Source of the DNA: Amyelois transitella
Lineage: Eukaryota > Arthropoda > Insecta > Lepidoptera > Pyralidae
DNA: 64,000 bases
NCBI RefSeq assembly: GCF_032362555.1
Contig: NC_083519.1
Span: 9,131,501-9,195,500, forward strand
Direction: 5' to 3'
Positions 25,564 through 37,262 of the stretch are shown in pieces. The notes below the pieces were generated by a model. It was not told where the DNA came from, did not search any database, and was given only the letters and a program-made list of their open reading frames with translations. The number at the start of each line of letters is the position of its first letter. The first letter of the stretch is position 1. A program made the translations under genes and the position numbers.

Positions 25564-25983
25564 CAGCAGACCGCAGACCGCATACCGCTCCCGCCGGGAA
25601 CGAGACGTGATGGGGTGCGGACACCATCGCCGCCATCTAGGTGCTCTTTCAAAAAATTTGCATCCATGCGATTCCCACGAGACGCTAGGGAAAAATTTTT
25701 GTCCGCCCCAGCAGAGCCCCGCATGCCAGGGTAAGGCTAGCCATTACCTGGGGGTCGCCCAACCCCATGGCGGAAGTGGCACGCTCGAGACTAGGCTCGC
25801 CCCTAGCCATGCATCCATCGGCGCGGCAGACCTTAGATTGGCAGGGATTTACATTAAAGAGGAATCCCAAGTCTAATGAATGTGGACGAAGCGAAAGAAG
25901 TATGCAGAGATCGTGGCAAGTGGAAAGAGGTAGTCTCTGCCTACCCCTCCGGGAAAGAGGCGTGATTTTATGTATGTATGTAT
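25564..25983 (+). mobile_element. 420-bp non-autonomous retroposon with R2 LINE tail
   Basis: The last ~115 bp match the R2 LINE 3' end ('aatgtggacgaagcgaaaga' to 'ggcgtgattttatgta' plus TATG repeats). The first ~305 bp are GC-rich sequence seen nowhere else in the window ('agaccgcagaccgcatacc' onward). An 11-bp direct repeat, 'gtatatatgat', flanks it at 25553-25563 and 25984-25994, as expected of a target-site duplication. It lies between the convergent SIRT6 and dolichol kinase genes. It could be an internally deleted LINE or a SINE with an unrecognised head. Confidence 0.8.
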
Positions 25984-26437
25984 GTATATATGATATTGCC
26001 AGTAAAAAAAACAAGGAAAACGATAATAGTTTCGCGTTTTCGTTCAGCCAGTCATACAGCGCAAACGATTTACTCCCCAATACAAATTCCCACATTCAGC
26101 CCTACAGCGATATCACGAGTCACGCCGCGCCTTTGAAGTGAAAAGTTAAATTAATAAATTAAATCAAAATTGTTTTATATAAGTAAAATAATTATCAGTC
26201 ATTATTATTGTAATTGACTACATTTGCAATACTCACCGGGTTGCTATGATACGAACAAAATTATACATACCACATGTATTATATTTATAACATTCGATCA
26301 ACTATAAACATATTTTATAGTACGTTGTTTATAGTACGTCAATGTTAATGACTCATAGTTGGCAAATAAACGTTTGACTTTGACAGTGACAGACTGACAG
26401 TGGCGGACGCTCGTGATATCCCCGCGAAGGACCAGCG

Positions 26438-29400
26438 CTAGAATGGCGCGAGGCGGCACAGCGGCTCGGTGGCCTGCAGCGCGAGCAGCGCCACCAGCGG
26501 CAGCACCAGGTTGTCCACCTGCGCCGTGTGGGCCTCCACCAACGCTGATACGATGGCGGACACGGTGGCCCGAAACCACCACAGTCTGGCGTCCAGAAAC
26601 TCTAAAAAAAAAAAAAACAGTTTGGTTTGGCGCCAGCTTACCTTACACCTATGTAAGGTGTAATAAGTGTCCGCGAGATATGTTAGTTATTATGCGTATT
26701 TGCAAAAATACGTAATTCTTTTATTATAAAAAATTATGAGAACTTTAGCAGGTGTCGCGTGCATAATTGCATGGCAAATGGTAATAAATTAAACTTTTTT
26801 CAAAACTATTTTACTTAGAATTTGAAGTGATGTTAACCAAAACATAATTCTCATGTTTTAATGATATATTGAGTCCCTTGCCAAACTTAGTATGACATTA
26901 TCCTCACAGACCTTATTTAGAGTGGAATTTTTAACTCACCGAATAAAACCAATGCATAGACAGTTGCTATTTGTGAAAGGATGTTGAATGCTGTGCCTTC
27001 CAAAGTTCTGTTGTTGTCAACTAAAACAATTGTAATACATAGTATGAGTAAGATGCAAATTATTATGTTATAGAAGAAATTATAATAAAGAGTGCACTAT
27101 CGAGTCATTTTTTATCTCTGACTAGAGAGTTAACAATATTTTTTTAAGATTTTAAGATTTCAAGGCAGTCTGGAAGTTTTTTTGTTTAAACAAACGAATT
27201 GGCCTCTGGAATAAAATGTTTCTGTTTCTTACCATCTCCATCTTTCTTTCTCATACCTCTGGAGTCTGCCTGTGACCACGATCCTTAATTGTGTAAGTCA
27301 AGGTTTTACACGAAACGAGTCAAGTCTGATCTTCGTCACGGTGATTATTATAATGTTTTAACCTAACTATTAAAAATACGTAAATAGTAACAATACAATG
27401 GAATACAATAAAGAAGCGCTGACCCCTCCACTTGTAGAAGCCGTAGTTGGAGCCGAGCCAGCTGGCTGCGGCGTCGCCCACGCCGATGGCCAGCACGCCC
27501 GCCAGGCGCTCCAGCGGCGCGGCGCGCTGCGGCACCAGCGCCAGCGGCGCCGCCAGCCCCGCGAACAGGTACAGCGGGCTCATGGCGAACGAGCCCACGT
27601 CCTGGAATACCCTCGTACAGTTACAGTTACTGCTTGTGAGTCTAGATTATGAACCTCATTTGGCATCGCATTTTTTACAATAAGCGCCCCGGCTTCGCAC
27701 AGGTGCAAAATTTTACGGTTAAAGATTTATTTATTTCTCAAAAAGAATAATTACATTTCATTCACTTACAGAGAAATAATAATACTAACTACTTACAGTA
27801 ATTAATGTGACGGCGAGCTAAGTACATATACGTATATAAGTCGCAAGTTAACAATAAAAGATATTGACATAAGTTTCGAAAATAAAACAAAAATTACAAG
27901 CCATTTTATAAGTAGGGTAGATTGCCGTAGTAAGTAATACCGGCAACCGGTACGCAGCGCAGGAGTGAGGGTACTTCACGCGTTTACGCTGCTGATGTTT
28001 ATTAAGGTTGCGATCATAGACGCAGGCGATTAGCGGATAAGTAGCGAGTTAATAGTAGAATGTATATTTGGTTGTTACTACTATTTTATTATTTGTGAAT
28101 TTAATATAAATGTTTATAGTGTTATGTTATATATTTGACTTTATTTAATTAAGTATTTTTATTTTTCTTCATTTATCTAAATAAAGTACGTTTATTTATT
28201 ACAATATTGTTTTTAAATATACCTTTATTCAATTTATTCAATTTTGATTTTCCAAGATATATGATTTTAATTTTCTTTTAAAAGTACCTAGTGAATTTGC
28301 TTCTTTTATTTCTATAGGCAGTTGGTTATACATTCTCACACCTTCAAACTGGATGTTTTTTGAACCAAATTTTGTCCTCGGGGCGCGAGATACCAAATGA
28401 TTTGCATTACGCAATTTCATTCTTTGGGTTTGGCTTTTTTTTTGGAATGTTAGAACAGTATGTATTTTATTATTAAGAATTTTATAGATTAACGTGCATG
28501 TGTAGTACTTATATGTCTGGTTTATGTTCATTATTTTAGTGTCTGTATATATTTTTATGGTTGGCGTATTATAATCATAGTTAAAAAGTGTTTTAATAAA
28601 TTTATTTTGTGCTCTTTGTAGTGGTTCTAAATTAGATTTTGCGGCTGTACCCCAGATTTCTATTAGGTAATCTATGTGTGGTTTTATTAATGAATTATAT
28701 ATAATGTATTTGATTTTACGTGGAAGACAGTTCGAAACCGCACGAACGGCACCTGACAAGGATGTCAATTTAGTCTTAATTTTATGTATATGTTGTTTAA
28801 AATCGAGGTAATGGTCCAAGATAATGCCAAGATATTTTTCGCTAGATTTTTGTTTTAGTTCATCATTATCTATTTTAAGTTTTATTATATCGTCGAGATT
28901 TTTGTTTTTTGCAGCAAATATAACGAAATTAGTTTTTTCAGTATTAATAGTGAGGAGATTCGACAAAAACCAATCGTTTAATTTGTTAAGATCTCTTTGT
29001 GCTTTTAATTTTAAAGTTTTACATGAGTGGCCATAATAAAATAAGCAAGTGTCGTCTGCATAAAGAGATATGTCAGCCTTAAGGCCCAAATTTTTTATGT
29101 CATTGACATAAATTAGAAATAAAAGAGGCCCCAAAATGGAGCCTTGAGGAATGCCGAAAGTCATTAAAGTTGGGGTACTTTGATGTTGTCCTATTTTCAC
29201 TATCTGCCTACGGTTTTGGAAATATGATTTGAATATGTCGTGTGCCTCACCAGTGATACCGAGATTTGACAATTTGGCAAGAAGTAGTTTGTGGCTGATT
29301 GTATCGAACGCTTTCTTGAGATCTATGAATACACCGAGTACTATTTGTTTTTCATCGATTTTATTTTTTATTTTAGTCACAAGGTCTATTGTTGCTGAAA

Positions 29401-32400
29401 GTGTGTTTGATTTTGGTCTAAACCCGTATTGTTTGTTGTACAAAAAATCTTTTGATTTTAAGTATTTCTCTATTCGAGAGTAGATCACTCTTTCAAAAAT
29501 CTTAGAAATGACTGGTAAGACTGAAATTGGACGGTAATTGCACGGATCTGATTTATTACCGTTCTTAAAAATTGGTGTTACTTTGGCAATTTTTAGAGAC
29601 TGCGGGAAGACTCCCATTTTTAAACAATTGTTTATACTATTGGTGAGCGGGATGGCAATTATATTTTTAATGCATTTGATCATTTTGGTGCTGATACCAT
29701 CTATGCCTGAACTAGTATTTGGGTCTAAGTCATTAATTATTTGAATAATTTCGTCCACGGTTGCCGGCACAAAACTTGTTAGCTCAGTCGCTTTAACTAT
29801 GTTCGGTGATTGTGTATCGTTTCGGTCAACTTTTTGGTATTTGTTTGGGATTTTGCTTGCAAGTGTTGAGCCTACAGTAGAAAAATAACTATTGAAACTC
29901 TCGCAAATTACTTGCATATCCGTTATTATTTTCGAGTTCAGGATGACTTTGTCCGGTACTGCTGTATGTTTGATGTTGTTACTAGCTAATTCATGAATGG
30001 CTTTCCACATTTTTTTAGGCTTGCTCATGTGATTTTTAAAGAACTTGAAGTAGTATGTTTTTTTGGTTGTTTGAATTTTCTTATATACTCTGGCTCTAGC
30101 TTCTTTAAATTCCTGTTCTAGTTTTATGTCTTCTTTATTTGTTTTGTATCTATGCCAAATTTCATTTCGTTTGTCGATGTCTTGAATAATATCATTTTTA
30201 ATCCAGTCTTGACGTGGTGGGTTTAGGTACTTAGATTTAGTGACTTTACTTGTAGATAGACATTTTAGAATACTTTCTTCCAACATTTCATATGCGCTTT
30301 CGTCTTTCCTTATATTGTGTTCTGCTGAGTCGTGTAACTTTTTATAGTTTACTGCTGTGTAATAAATTTTTTGAACAGGTTTACTATAGTGGTTTTCAAC
30401 TTCTAAGTATATTTGTCGATGGTCGGACATCGATGATTCAATAAGACTAAAATTAAAATTGTTGTCTTTTAAGTTAGTGCATACATGATCAATAATCGTG
30501 TTTGTGGATTCTGTTACACGCGTGGAGTACTTCCGGTGGACTTTGTTTATTATCGTAAAGTTGTTCTCTTTTAAAATATCTTTATATTTTCGAGTTTCCT
30601 TGTCAGGTACCAGTAAGTCAAAATTGTAGTCCCCAAAAACCAAAGCTCTTTTCCTTTTTTCCAGTTGTTGTGAATATAGTTCAAGAAAGTTGTCAACGTT
30701 CTTCTTGTTGGGGTTGTATATAGCACCGATGTCCAGAGACTGCTTTTCAAGATGTATCCAAAGGTAGTGGTTGTTGTCAGCTATACAATGGTCTTCAATC
30801 ATCCTGTGCTTTAAGTTGTTGTGAACAAAGATTGAAACACCGCCTCCTTTGCGATTTTGTCTGAAATTGTTATAGTGGGTGTAGCATGGAATGTTGAGTT
30901 TTTGGACGTCGGTTTCATTTTTTATCCATGTTTCAGTCACAACAATTATATGCGGTTCTATCTGGGCAGCTATGCATTTAAGTTCATCCAGTTTACCTTT
31001 CTTGACAAGACTGCAAGCATTTATATATAAGCATTTCAAAGATTTATGAGAACTTTTTATGTCATTATAGTTTTTGATGAACTTGTGTGTTATCTTCCCC
31101 CTGGAGGGGGCTGCTAGTTTTTTGACTTGGATGTCTCTTTTCCTTGCTTCTCTCCCGTTGTTTGGGTAATTTTGGGAACTCCTTTAATATATTTTATGGC
31201 TAAATTGGTCTCTCCCTCTGTTTTCCGACTTTTCAATTCCTCTTTTAATTTTTGAAAGTGCTGTTTTTGCAGGGGCGTTCTGTCAGAGAATATTTTAATG
31301 GTGTCCATTTGTAAATTGCTCTTATTGCGTAATATAGTTTTTACGGTATTTTCCGATGTATAGCAGGCTTTGATGGGGCGATTTATACCAGGTTTATATT
31401 TTCCTAGTCGGAAGGTTTTATTTGGTTCAGGACAGTCTGGATAAATAGATTTTGTGATTTTTGTAATCTCAACCTTATTGTAAGTGAAACGGTTGATTGG
31501 GCTAGTTGGCTCTGGAATACCCAATATCACTATATTTTTAGAGCGTTGGTGTCGCTCGTGAACTTCATTTACAATTTCTTCATAACTTATAGATGGTTCA
31601 GTAGCTGTAGTTATAGTACTCAACGTTGTGGTTTCCCTAAATTGGTTTAAATCTGTTTCTAAATTCTCAATTTTCTTTTCAATATTCTCTGTTTTTGTTT
31701 CTAACTCGTTAAGTCTTAGTTTTGTATTACTCTGATCTAATTTAATACTTTCGATGGTGTCACCAATACTATTTACATGAGTTTTGATAGTAGTGACGTC
31801 TTCATATCATTTCATTTTTTTTCATTCATCATTTTAAATGTTGTTATACAAAAAAACCTTCCTCTTGAATCACTCTATCTGTTACAAAAAACCCCATCAA
31901 AATCCGTTGCGTAATTTTCAAGATTTAAGCATACAGACATGCAGACTAAAATAGCGACTTTGTTTTATACTATGTAGTGATATATATCGGCTATTATAAT
32001 GAAAACTCACCAGTCCCACAAACAGATACAAAGAGGTCATAAGTAAAGACCTTAAGTCCTACCAAGATATATGAAAGATAAATGCGTCTGCTCCAAGAGA
32101 GCATACACTATAACGAAAGAAACCAGATACTACACTAGATTTAAATATACTTAGTTTTAAATTTGGTAAAACGACGCGAATCCGAGTCAGTTGCCATAAT
32201 AAGAATTAGCCCTGATGCTTCTAAATCCTTGTACCTTTTTCAAAGCGTAAAATACTCCAAAAAACAGCTCTATTTTAAAGTAATATTTCTCACCTTCTCA
32301 TCACTGTACACATCAAACGCTGCTTGCAGTGTCGATGATATTGGTTCTATGTTGGATTTCCGAAGAGCCTGCAAACAAATTTATCCATCACTCGTTGAAA

Positions 32401-35400
32401 ATCTTACTCATTATAATTTTGACAAATAAGGATACTAGATGTTCATGCCGGGACATTGAACAGATATTGTTGTAACAACTCTTCATTGACGGAAAAACAA
32501 GTCTGAAAGTGTAAGCAAAGCAAGCAATGGGATTGGCGTGCCGCAAGGATCGATTCTGAGGCCTTTTCATTTCCTGTATGTAAATGACCTTATGTTGTAA
32601 AACAATCTCATAAAATACCGCAAAAAGTTTATTCTGGTAGCGAACACAGCGATCTTTTTGACGCAATGCAAAATCCCTTACACATGTTTAGAAAATTTAA
32701 ATTCATCATCATTTTGTTATCTACTTTTGAAAATTCGCGTTACGTTTCGGCTTGCGAAACTCTTGTTTTTCACTTTGTTCAACTCCAAATTTTATATCGC
32801 CTTTCACGACACCTACATACATGAAGACTTCAAGTGAAATTATTCCCCTTCTAACACAAACATCTCGGCTCCAAAATTACCTCTATCAAAATCACCAGGG
32901 CCAGTCCAATGCCTGAAGCTAGCCTGATCAGGTTGACATCCAGAATGATCCCAGACATGAAGACAAGAGAGGCCAGCACATGGAAGGACTTGCGTGTCAC
33001 CGTGTTAGCCTTGATGGCCAATTGTGTCCGGGACATTAGAACCAGGATCGCGATCACTACAAGCGACAGCCAAAACGCGAATATTTGTGCCTGAAAAGTT
33101 TGAAATGTGATTAAAACACAGAAAAACATTCTCGTGCTGATGTGAAATTAAGTAGTTAAAATATAATAGGCTGACACAAAAATAAAACTAATTTTGTAGT
33201 AATCGGATACTTATGTAGTAGGAAATCGAAATGTCAGAAAGCGGACCGCAGGCCCCGAAGCACTAGGGGGGAGTACGCAACTACGGAGATGCGCAGAGAT
33301 GAGAGAGAGATGGACCTAATCATACACTTAGAAAAAGGTTATTTTTAAAATGTTTAGTTATAAAAAGTCATAGTAAAAATTAGTTTTAAAAAGTCTACAT
33401 TTATGTATCACTGCATTTATTTTTAGTGCAATCAGTTATTTCGAAGATAAAGGGGGCAACGGTCAGTTTTCAAACCTCCTTGATTTAGGTGTTCGTCAAG
33501 ATATATACATGTCAATAGAAGTAAAAGTAATTATAAACTTACCCTATTCTTATTCAGGAAGATATAATGAATTATTTTGGGCAGAAATCCCACTCCGATG
33601 ATGGAATGTAGTATCATCATGGCGAATGCTAAGGCTACAGTAAAAATTTTGCCAAGGTTCTGAAGGTTCCTTTGGTCATCGCTCAGCAAATACAATGCTG
33701 TAACAATCAATCCCACTGTTGACAACATTGTCTGAAAACAGACCACAAATTGTGTCAAGGTACACAATCGCCTTCTTAGCAAAGCTTCCTTCTGGCTTTA
33801 GTCTTGGTCTTTAAATTATCCATAGCTCTATAGAGAGGGCCCTAAGACCCAGAATCCTGTATTAGTTGTCTGACTTAATCTTTGCAGTATTTGCACGGGA
33901 ACCAAACCCATATTGAGTCACGGTTACATAACACATCCAGTTGCCTGAATGTACAGGTTTCCTCATAATGTTTACCATCAGTTTGATAAACTGATGCTCT
34001 AGCTGTACATCATCGGTCAGAATCATCACACCAGACTTGCTGGCTTGTGATACATTAATTTAATGGAATGAACAAATGAACATTTAATGGTTTACAGCTC
34101 AAAACCTTCATTTGCTTAACTGACAGGAAAGAACGGAAAGTGCTGTTCCTTGCCTTGGGTGTTGTGGTAAATGGGTTTCAACCCATACATACATAAAATC
34201 ACGCCTCTTTCGTGGAGGGGTAGGCAGATACTACCTCTTTCCACTCATACATACATATAATTAGCATTCAGTGAAGGTTCATTGTTTTAAAAATGTATTG
34301 ACATACTCACATTGACTATAGTGTTAATAAATTCCATTTCCTCATCTTGGTCTCCAATATCACGGAACAGTTTGATTCCTATTGTGACTATGGTCAGAAC
34401 TATTCCCTGTGAAACTATCATTGCTTCTCCCACGGTGAATGTCTTAGGGTGCTGTACCAGACATGTTCGAAGTAATAAGTTGTATAAAAATAATGAGGGA
34501 AATGAACAAATCAGTGAGAAGATTAAATCTGTAACAAAAGATATATAGTTAGTCCTCAAAACTCAAGTTATCACTCTCTTCAGTTCCTACTAACTAATAT
34601 AATAATAAAAAAATGGTAATTTTTTTTGTTTTAAAAAAATAAATCTTGACAATCAGTCCAGTAGTTTTGTTGTTTTAATAAATTTTACATAGAACTTGAT
34701 TAGACCTTTAGGGGCACAAATCTGAAGCCCAGCTAAACTTTTTGTGTAGAACATTTGAAGGATATTGAGAGATATTCTACATACCTTGTCCCAAGAAATA
34801 GTACACCATCAGAACTGACACCATAGTTGAAGCGGTGCAGCCTCCATACCCTAGATCATGGAGCACCACACAGGACACAGATAAGAAGAGCATAAATAAT
34901 ATAGAGTAGGTCAATAGGCCAATTGACAAACACGCAATGATTTTGTATAGCAATGACACCTCGTAGAACAGTGCATATATGCTGAGAACTGCTGGCAATA
35001 GGGCACAGCACCATATTCCATTGCTGTTAACTGGTCTGAAAGAGATAATATTTTGTAGTTACTCTCTCAAATACTTTATTGTAAAAGATACACAGATTGA
35101 CACTAGAATTGATTCTATGTACGGTAACAAATGTACAACCATAACCTTTCATCTTTACTACAGACAAGAGTAGCTTTGGGTGCTTATGATCAGTTACCTA
35201 GTCCTGTATCATGATAATAGGCAGGCCCCAGGCATCTCTGGGAGGATAACAGGGATAAACACAAAGAGGTTGAGGACAGATAGCACAGAAAACAAGTGGA
35301 ATATGGCAAATATAATAGGTATCATTAACAATTGTGTCAATTTCTATTTTATGAAATAAATTTACCAAGTACACAAATAAATATTAAGTAATTTATGATT

Positions 35401-35540
35401 TACCTGGTTATTATTCCTTCAACCTTCAAATTTCTCTTAATTTGTTCATCAAGGATCATAAAAATTTTCATATATTTAGATTTAAATACTGTAGATAATG
35501 ACAAATAGTCACTATAAATTAGATCCGGCCTCTTATCCAT
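26438..35540 (-). CDS. Dolk: Dolichol kinase, complete
   Basis: ER membrane enzyme that uses CTP to make dolichyl phosphate, the lipid carrier for N-glycosylation, O-mannosylation and GPI anchors. Minus-strand exons: 35404-35540, 34785-35035, 34311-34528, 33543-33731, 32881-33090, 32294-32368, 27424-27601, 26940-27020, 26438-26601. Phases close at 1,503 nt, 500 aa (human 538). Many hydrophobic segments indicate a polytopic membrane protein. Family landmarks: 'RKSFHVLASLVFMSG' (about 305), 'AGVLAIGVGDAAASWLGS' (about 394-410, CTP-binding region), 'RTLEGTAFNILSQ' and 'VEAHTAQVDNLVLPL' near the C-terminus. Intron 6 (27602-32293) is enlarged by a CR1-group LINE nested in an R4 copy. The last three exons are much more GC-rich than the first six. 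Confidence 0.94.
27681..27717 (+). repeat. R4 repeat, left half (split by LINE)
   Basis: 'agcgccccggcttcgcacag' followed by 'gtgcaaaatttta' matches the start of intact R4 copies. The continuation resumes at about 31838, after the LINE. Confidence 0.75.
28238..31039 (-). CDS. LINE ORF2: endonuclease/reverse transcriptase, 933 aa
   Basis: Uninterrupted ORF with an N-terminal apurinic-type endonuclease domain ('MKCLYINACSLVKKGKLDEL', 'IIVVTETWIKNE', 'ALVFGDYNFDLL', 'SSMSDHRQIYLE'). The reverse transcriptase follows ('YRPISVLPVISKIFERVIYS', 'KQYGFRPKSNTLSA', 'VFIDLKKAFDTISH', 'GIPQGSILGPLLFLIYVND', 'SLYADDTCLFY'). No stop or frameshift is visible, implying a recent insertion. The ORF1 type and motif style fit the CR1 group; the exact family needs a database comparison. 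Confidence 0.9.
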   Translation of the reverse strand: MKCLYINACSLVKKGKLDELKCIAAQIEPHIIVVTETWIKNETDVQKLNIPCYTHYNNFRQNRKGGGVSIFVHNNLKHRMIEDHCIADNNHYLWIHLEKQSLDIGAIYNPNKKNVDNFLELYSQQLEKRKRALVFGDYNFDLLVPDKETRKYKDILKENNFTIINKVHRKYSTRVTESTNTIIDHVCTNLKDNNFNFSLIESSMSDHRQIYLEVENHYSKPVQKIYYTAVNYKKLHDSAEHNIRKDESAYEMLEESILKCLSTSKVTKSKYLNPPRQDWIKNDIIQDIDKRNEIWHRYKTNKEDIKLEQEFKEARARVYKKIQTTKKTYYFKFFKNHMSKPKKMWKAIHELASNNIKHTAVPDKVILNSKIITDMQVICESFNSYFSTVGSTLASKIPNKYQKVDRNDTQSPNIVKATELTSFVPATVDEIIQIINDLDPNTSSGIDGISTKMIKCIKNIIAIPLTNSINNCLKMGVFPQSLKIAKVTPIFKNGNKSDPCNYRPISVLPVISKIFERVIYSRIEKYLKSKDFLYNKQYGFRPKSNTLSATIDLVTKIKNKIDEKQIVLGVFIDLKKAFDTISHKLLLAKLSNLGITGEAHDIFKSYFQNRRQIVKIGQHQSTPTLMTFGIPQGSILGPLLFLIYVNDIKNLGLKADISLYADDTCLFYYGHSCKTLKLKAQRDLNKLNDWFLSNLLTINTEKTNFVIFAAKNKNLDDIIKLKIDNDELKQKSSEKYLGIILDHYLDFKQHIHKIKTKLTSLSGAVRAVSNCLPRKIKYIIYNSLIKPHIDYLIEIWGTAAKSNLEPLQRAQNKFIKTLFNYDYNTPTIKIYTDTKIMNINQTYKYYTCTLIYKILNNKIHTVLTFQKKSQTQRMKLRNANHLVSRAPRTKFGSKNIQFEGVRMYNQLPIEIKEANSLGTFKRKLKSYILENQN
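31114..31805 (-). CDS. LINE ORF1, 5'-truncated
   Basis: The ATG-started frame 31114-31623 encodes 'KNIVILGIPEPTSPINRF', 'FRLGKYKPGINRPIKACY', 'FSDRTPLQKQHFQKLKEEL' and 'GVPKITQTTGEK', typical of RNA-binding ORF1 proteins of CR1/L2-like elements. The same frame stays open upstream to about 31805 through a heptad-like 'LRLNELETKTENIEKKIENL' coiled coil. There it meets unrelated sequence, so the N-terminus is missing. No CCHC knuckle is seen. Confidence 0.78.
31838..31990 (+). repeat. R4 repeat, right half (split by LINE)
   Basis: 'aaccttcctcttgaatcact' through 'aaaatccgttgcgtaatttt' to 'tttatactatgtagtgatat', matching the second part of the intact R4 at 44584-44775. Confidence 0.8.
32525..32660 (+). 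pseudogene. Reverse transcriptase remnant
   Basis: Plus-strand translation gives 'NGIGVPQGSILRPFHFLYVN', then DL and a stop, followed by an eroded 'KFILVANTAIFLTQ' where an active element would have the (Y/F)ADD box. This is the palm region of a LINE RT, antisense in dolichol kinase intron 5. It is clearly dead. Confidence 0.7.
34183..34255 (-). repeat. R2 3' fragment
   Basis: 'acataaaatcacgcctcttt' then 'gaggggtaggcagatactac', flanked by CATA repeats on both sides. Lies in dolichol kinase intron 3. Confidence 0.75.
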
Positions 35541-36141
35541 GATTTTATTGAATTTTTATGATATCAAAACTCTTACTGCTATGCGGCAAAGCGGTGTTCT
35601 GACGAATTACAAAGGCAAGGCTTCAACTCAAGTCCCCTGGTCATATAAACGTACTAATATACTAAACATATAAGAAAATATTTAAAAACCCATTTAAAAA
35701 TGAAATGTAAGAACGAATTCAAACCCAAACAAAGTTAAGTGCTGTCTGTTGCTATCGCTAATAACCTTTGAACACAGCTGATTACTAAATGTCAACGTCA
35801 AATATGGATCTGACTGGATCTGTCTGACCAATGAACACGTATGTGGTGGTAGGCAGGACCTCTGACAGGACAGACAGAGAGACTTAAAGTGCTGATTAAA
35901 CAAAACTCTCGATATCGGTAATTGATCTTACATATTATATTTTACTTTCTTGAGGCGAAGTACGAATACTTTGAAAGTATTTAATGAGAAAATAATCCCA
36001 AAAATTATCGACACAATGCTTAGAATGGATTTAGCAAAAAAAATACTTAATAGTTGCACACACGACTATGATCCATAATCTGTTGGTAATAAATATCTAT
36101 TTTATTTAAGTCAAGGACTTCCGAGTAAAATACTTTTTTTT

Positions 36142-36376
36142 AAGGACAAATTACACTGATTGAGTTAGCCTCGCTCGAAGTAAGTTTGAGACTTGTGTGA
36201 CGAGATACTAACTCAACGATACTATATTTTATAATAAATACTTATATAGATAAAGATAAACATCCAAGACCCAGGCCATTCAGAAAAAGTTCTTTTCTCA
36301 TCATGCCCTGGCCGGGATTCGAACCCGGGACCCCTAATGTCACAGACAAGCGTACTACTGCTGCGCCACAGAGGCC
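36142..36376 (-). mobile_element. R6 tRNA-derived SINE
   Basis: On the minus strand it starts 'ggcctctgtggcgcagcagt' with a Pol III A-box-like segment. The B-box 'gggttcgaatccc' follows, then an unrelated body ('atgatgagaaaagaac', 'gagttagtatctcgtc', 'aggctaactcaatc'). A second copy is at 49744-49975 and a body-only fragment at 51242-51355. The tRNA-like head does not stand as a tRNA gene because the body continues directly. It lies between the divergent dolichol kinase and ALDH genes. Confidence 0.88.
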
Positions 36377-36470
36377 ATCAGACTTGTCTTTGAGACAGGT
36401 TACAAGTATTTCGGACTGAGCCTTGATTGACATTGCAAGTACGAGGCGCGTGCGTACGAGAGAAAAGTAC

Positions 36471-37105
36471 TAGGGATGTGACATTGCTGATAAAAAATCG
36501 ATTTTTATATAATCGATTTATTTTTTAAGTATGAAAAATCGATTAACAAATAATCGATTTTTCTTAAGAAAATAATCGATTTTATTATATTGATAGATTT
36601 TTTCCTAATTTTTCAATTTATGTCAAAATTAACGCCATTTACATTATATCAATAGATTTATTCATTAAAAATAAACAACAGAAACAGAAAGCTCTTATAA
36701 AATCAACACAAATTAAAGTTTTTAACAATCAAGTTTGAAAAATGAAGTTTCAGCAACGAATAATGAATAAAATATCAACCGAATGTCGGTAAAATACTGT
36801 TCATCGACTAATTCCATCTAGAGAATGTTTGATTAAATTAATCATCTAAACTGTTTTAAGAGCACAGAAAGAATGCACAGATGGCGTTGATGTAATATTA
36901 TGGAGCTATGATAGTATTCTTTGGCAGTTCGCGTTCCGGGCTCCAAGCCAGAAGACAAAAACGTAATGTTGGAGTGCATTTATTGTATGATTATAAAAAA
37001 CGATTTTTAATCGATTATTAATTTAAAAAAAATCATGTATAAAAATCAATTTTTCTTTTAAAAAAATCGATTTTTTCCATAATCGATTTTTTTTTCACAT
37101 TCCTA
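36471..37105. mobile_element. hAT-type non-autonomous DNA transposon
   Basis: The ends are inverted, 'tagggatgtga' and 'tcacattccta' (10 of 11 match), and the 635-bp element is flanked by the exact 8-bp direct repeat 'aaaagtac' at 36463-36470 and 37106-37113. An 8-bp duplication with short TIRs is the hAT signature. Both subterminal zones carry repeated 'aatcgatt' motifs (at least five left, four right), plausible transposase-binding repeats. No transposase ORF is present. It lies about 160 bp upstream of the ALDH start codon, so it may overlap promoter sequence. Confidence 0.88.
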
Positions 37106-37262
37106 AAAAGTACTTTATAGCGAGTATGACAGGCTAAACCCTGTATTGATACTTAAATACATCCCTAAACTCGTCTGTCCTTCATAGAAATATTATTTAG
37201 TTAGTTGCCGGCCGGCTCTTGCTTATTGTGCTTGTTTGTAGGTACTGTAAACACATTGAATA

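Larger units (their letters stand above)
27720..31805 (-). mobile_element. CR1-group LINE, 5'-truncated
   Basis: Two-ORF non-LTR retrotransposon in dolichol kinase intron 6, same strand as the gene. The 3' end appears to be an AAAT-type simple tail near 27725-27745, directly next to the interrupted R4 copy. The 5' end is lost inside ORF1 at about 31805. R4 sequence resumes at about 31838, so the LINE landed in an older repeat. Confidence 0.82.

Noticed and set aside
33180-33310. LINE 3' remnant ('cagaaagcggaccgcaggcc')
   Set aside because: A faint resemblance to the 10560-10880 fragment end, too short and diverged to annotate.
36300-36376. tRNA gene
   Set aside because: The tRNA-like head continues into a conserved body shared with 49744-49975, so it is a SINE.
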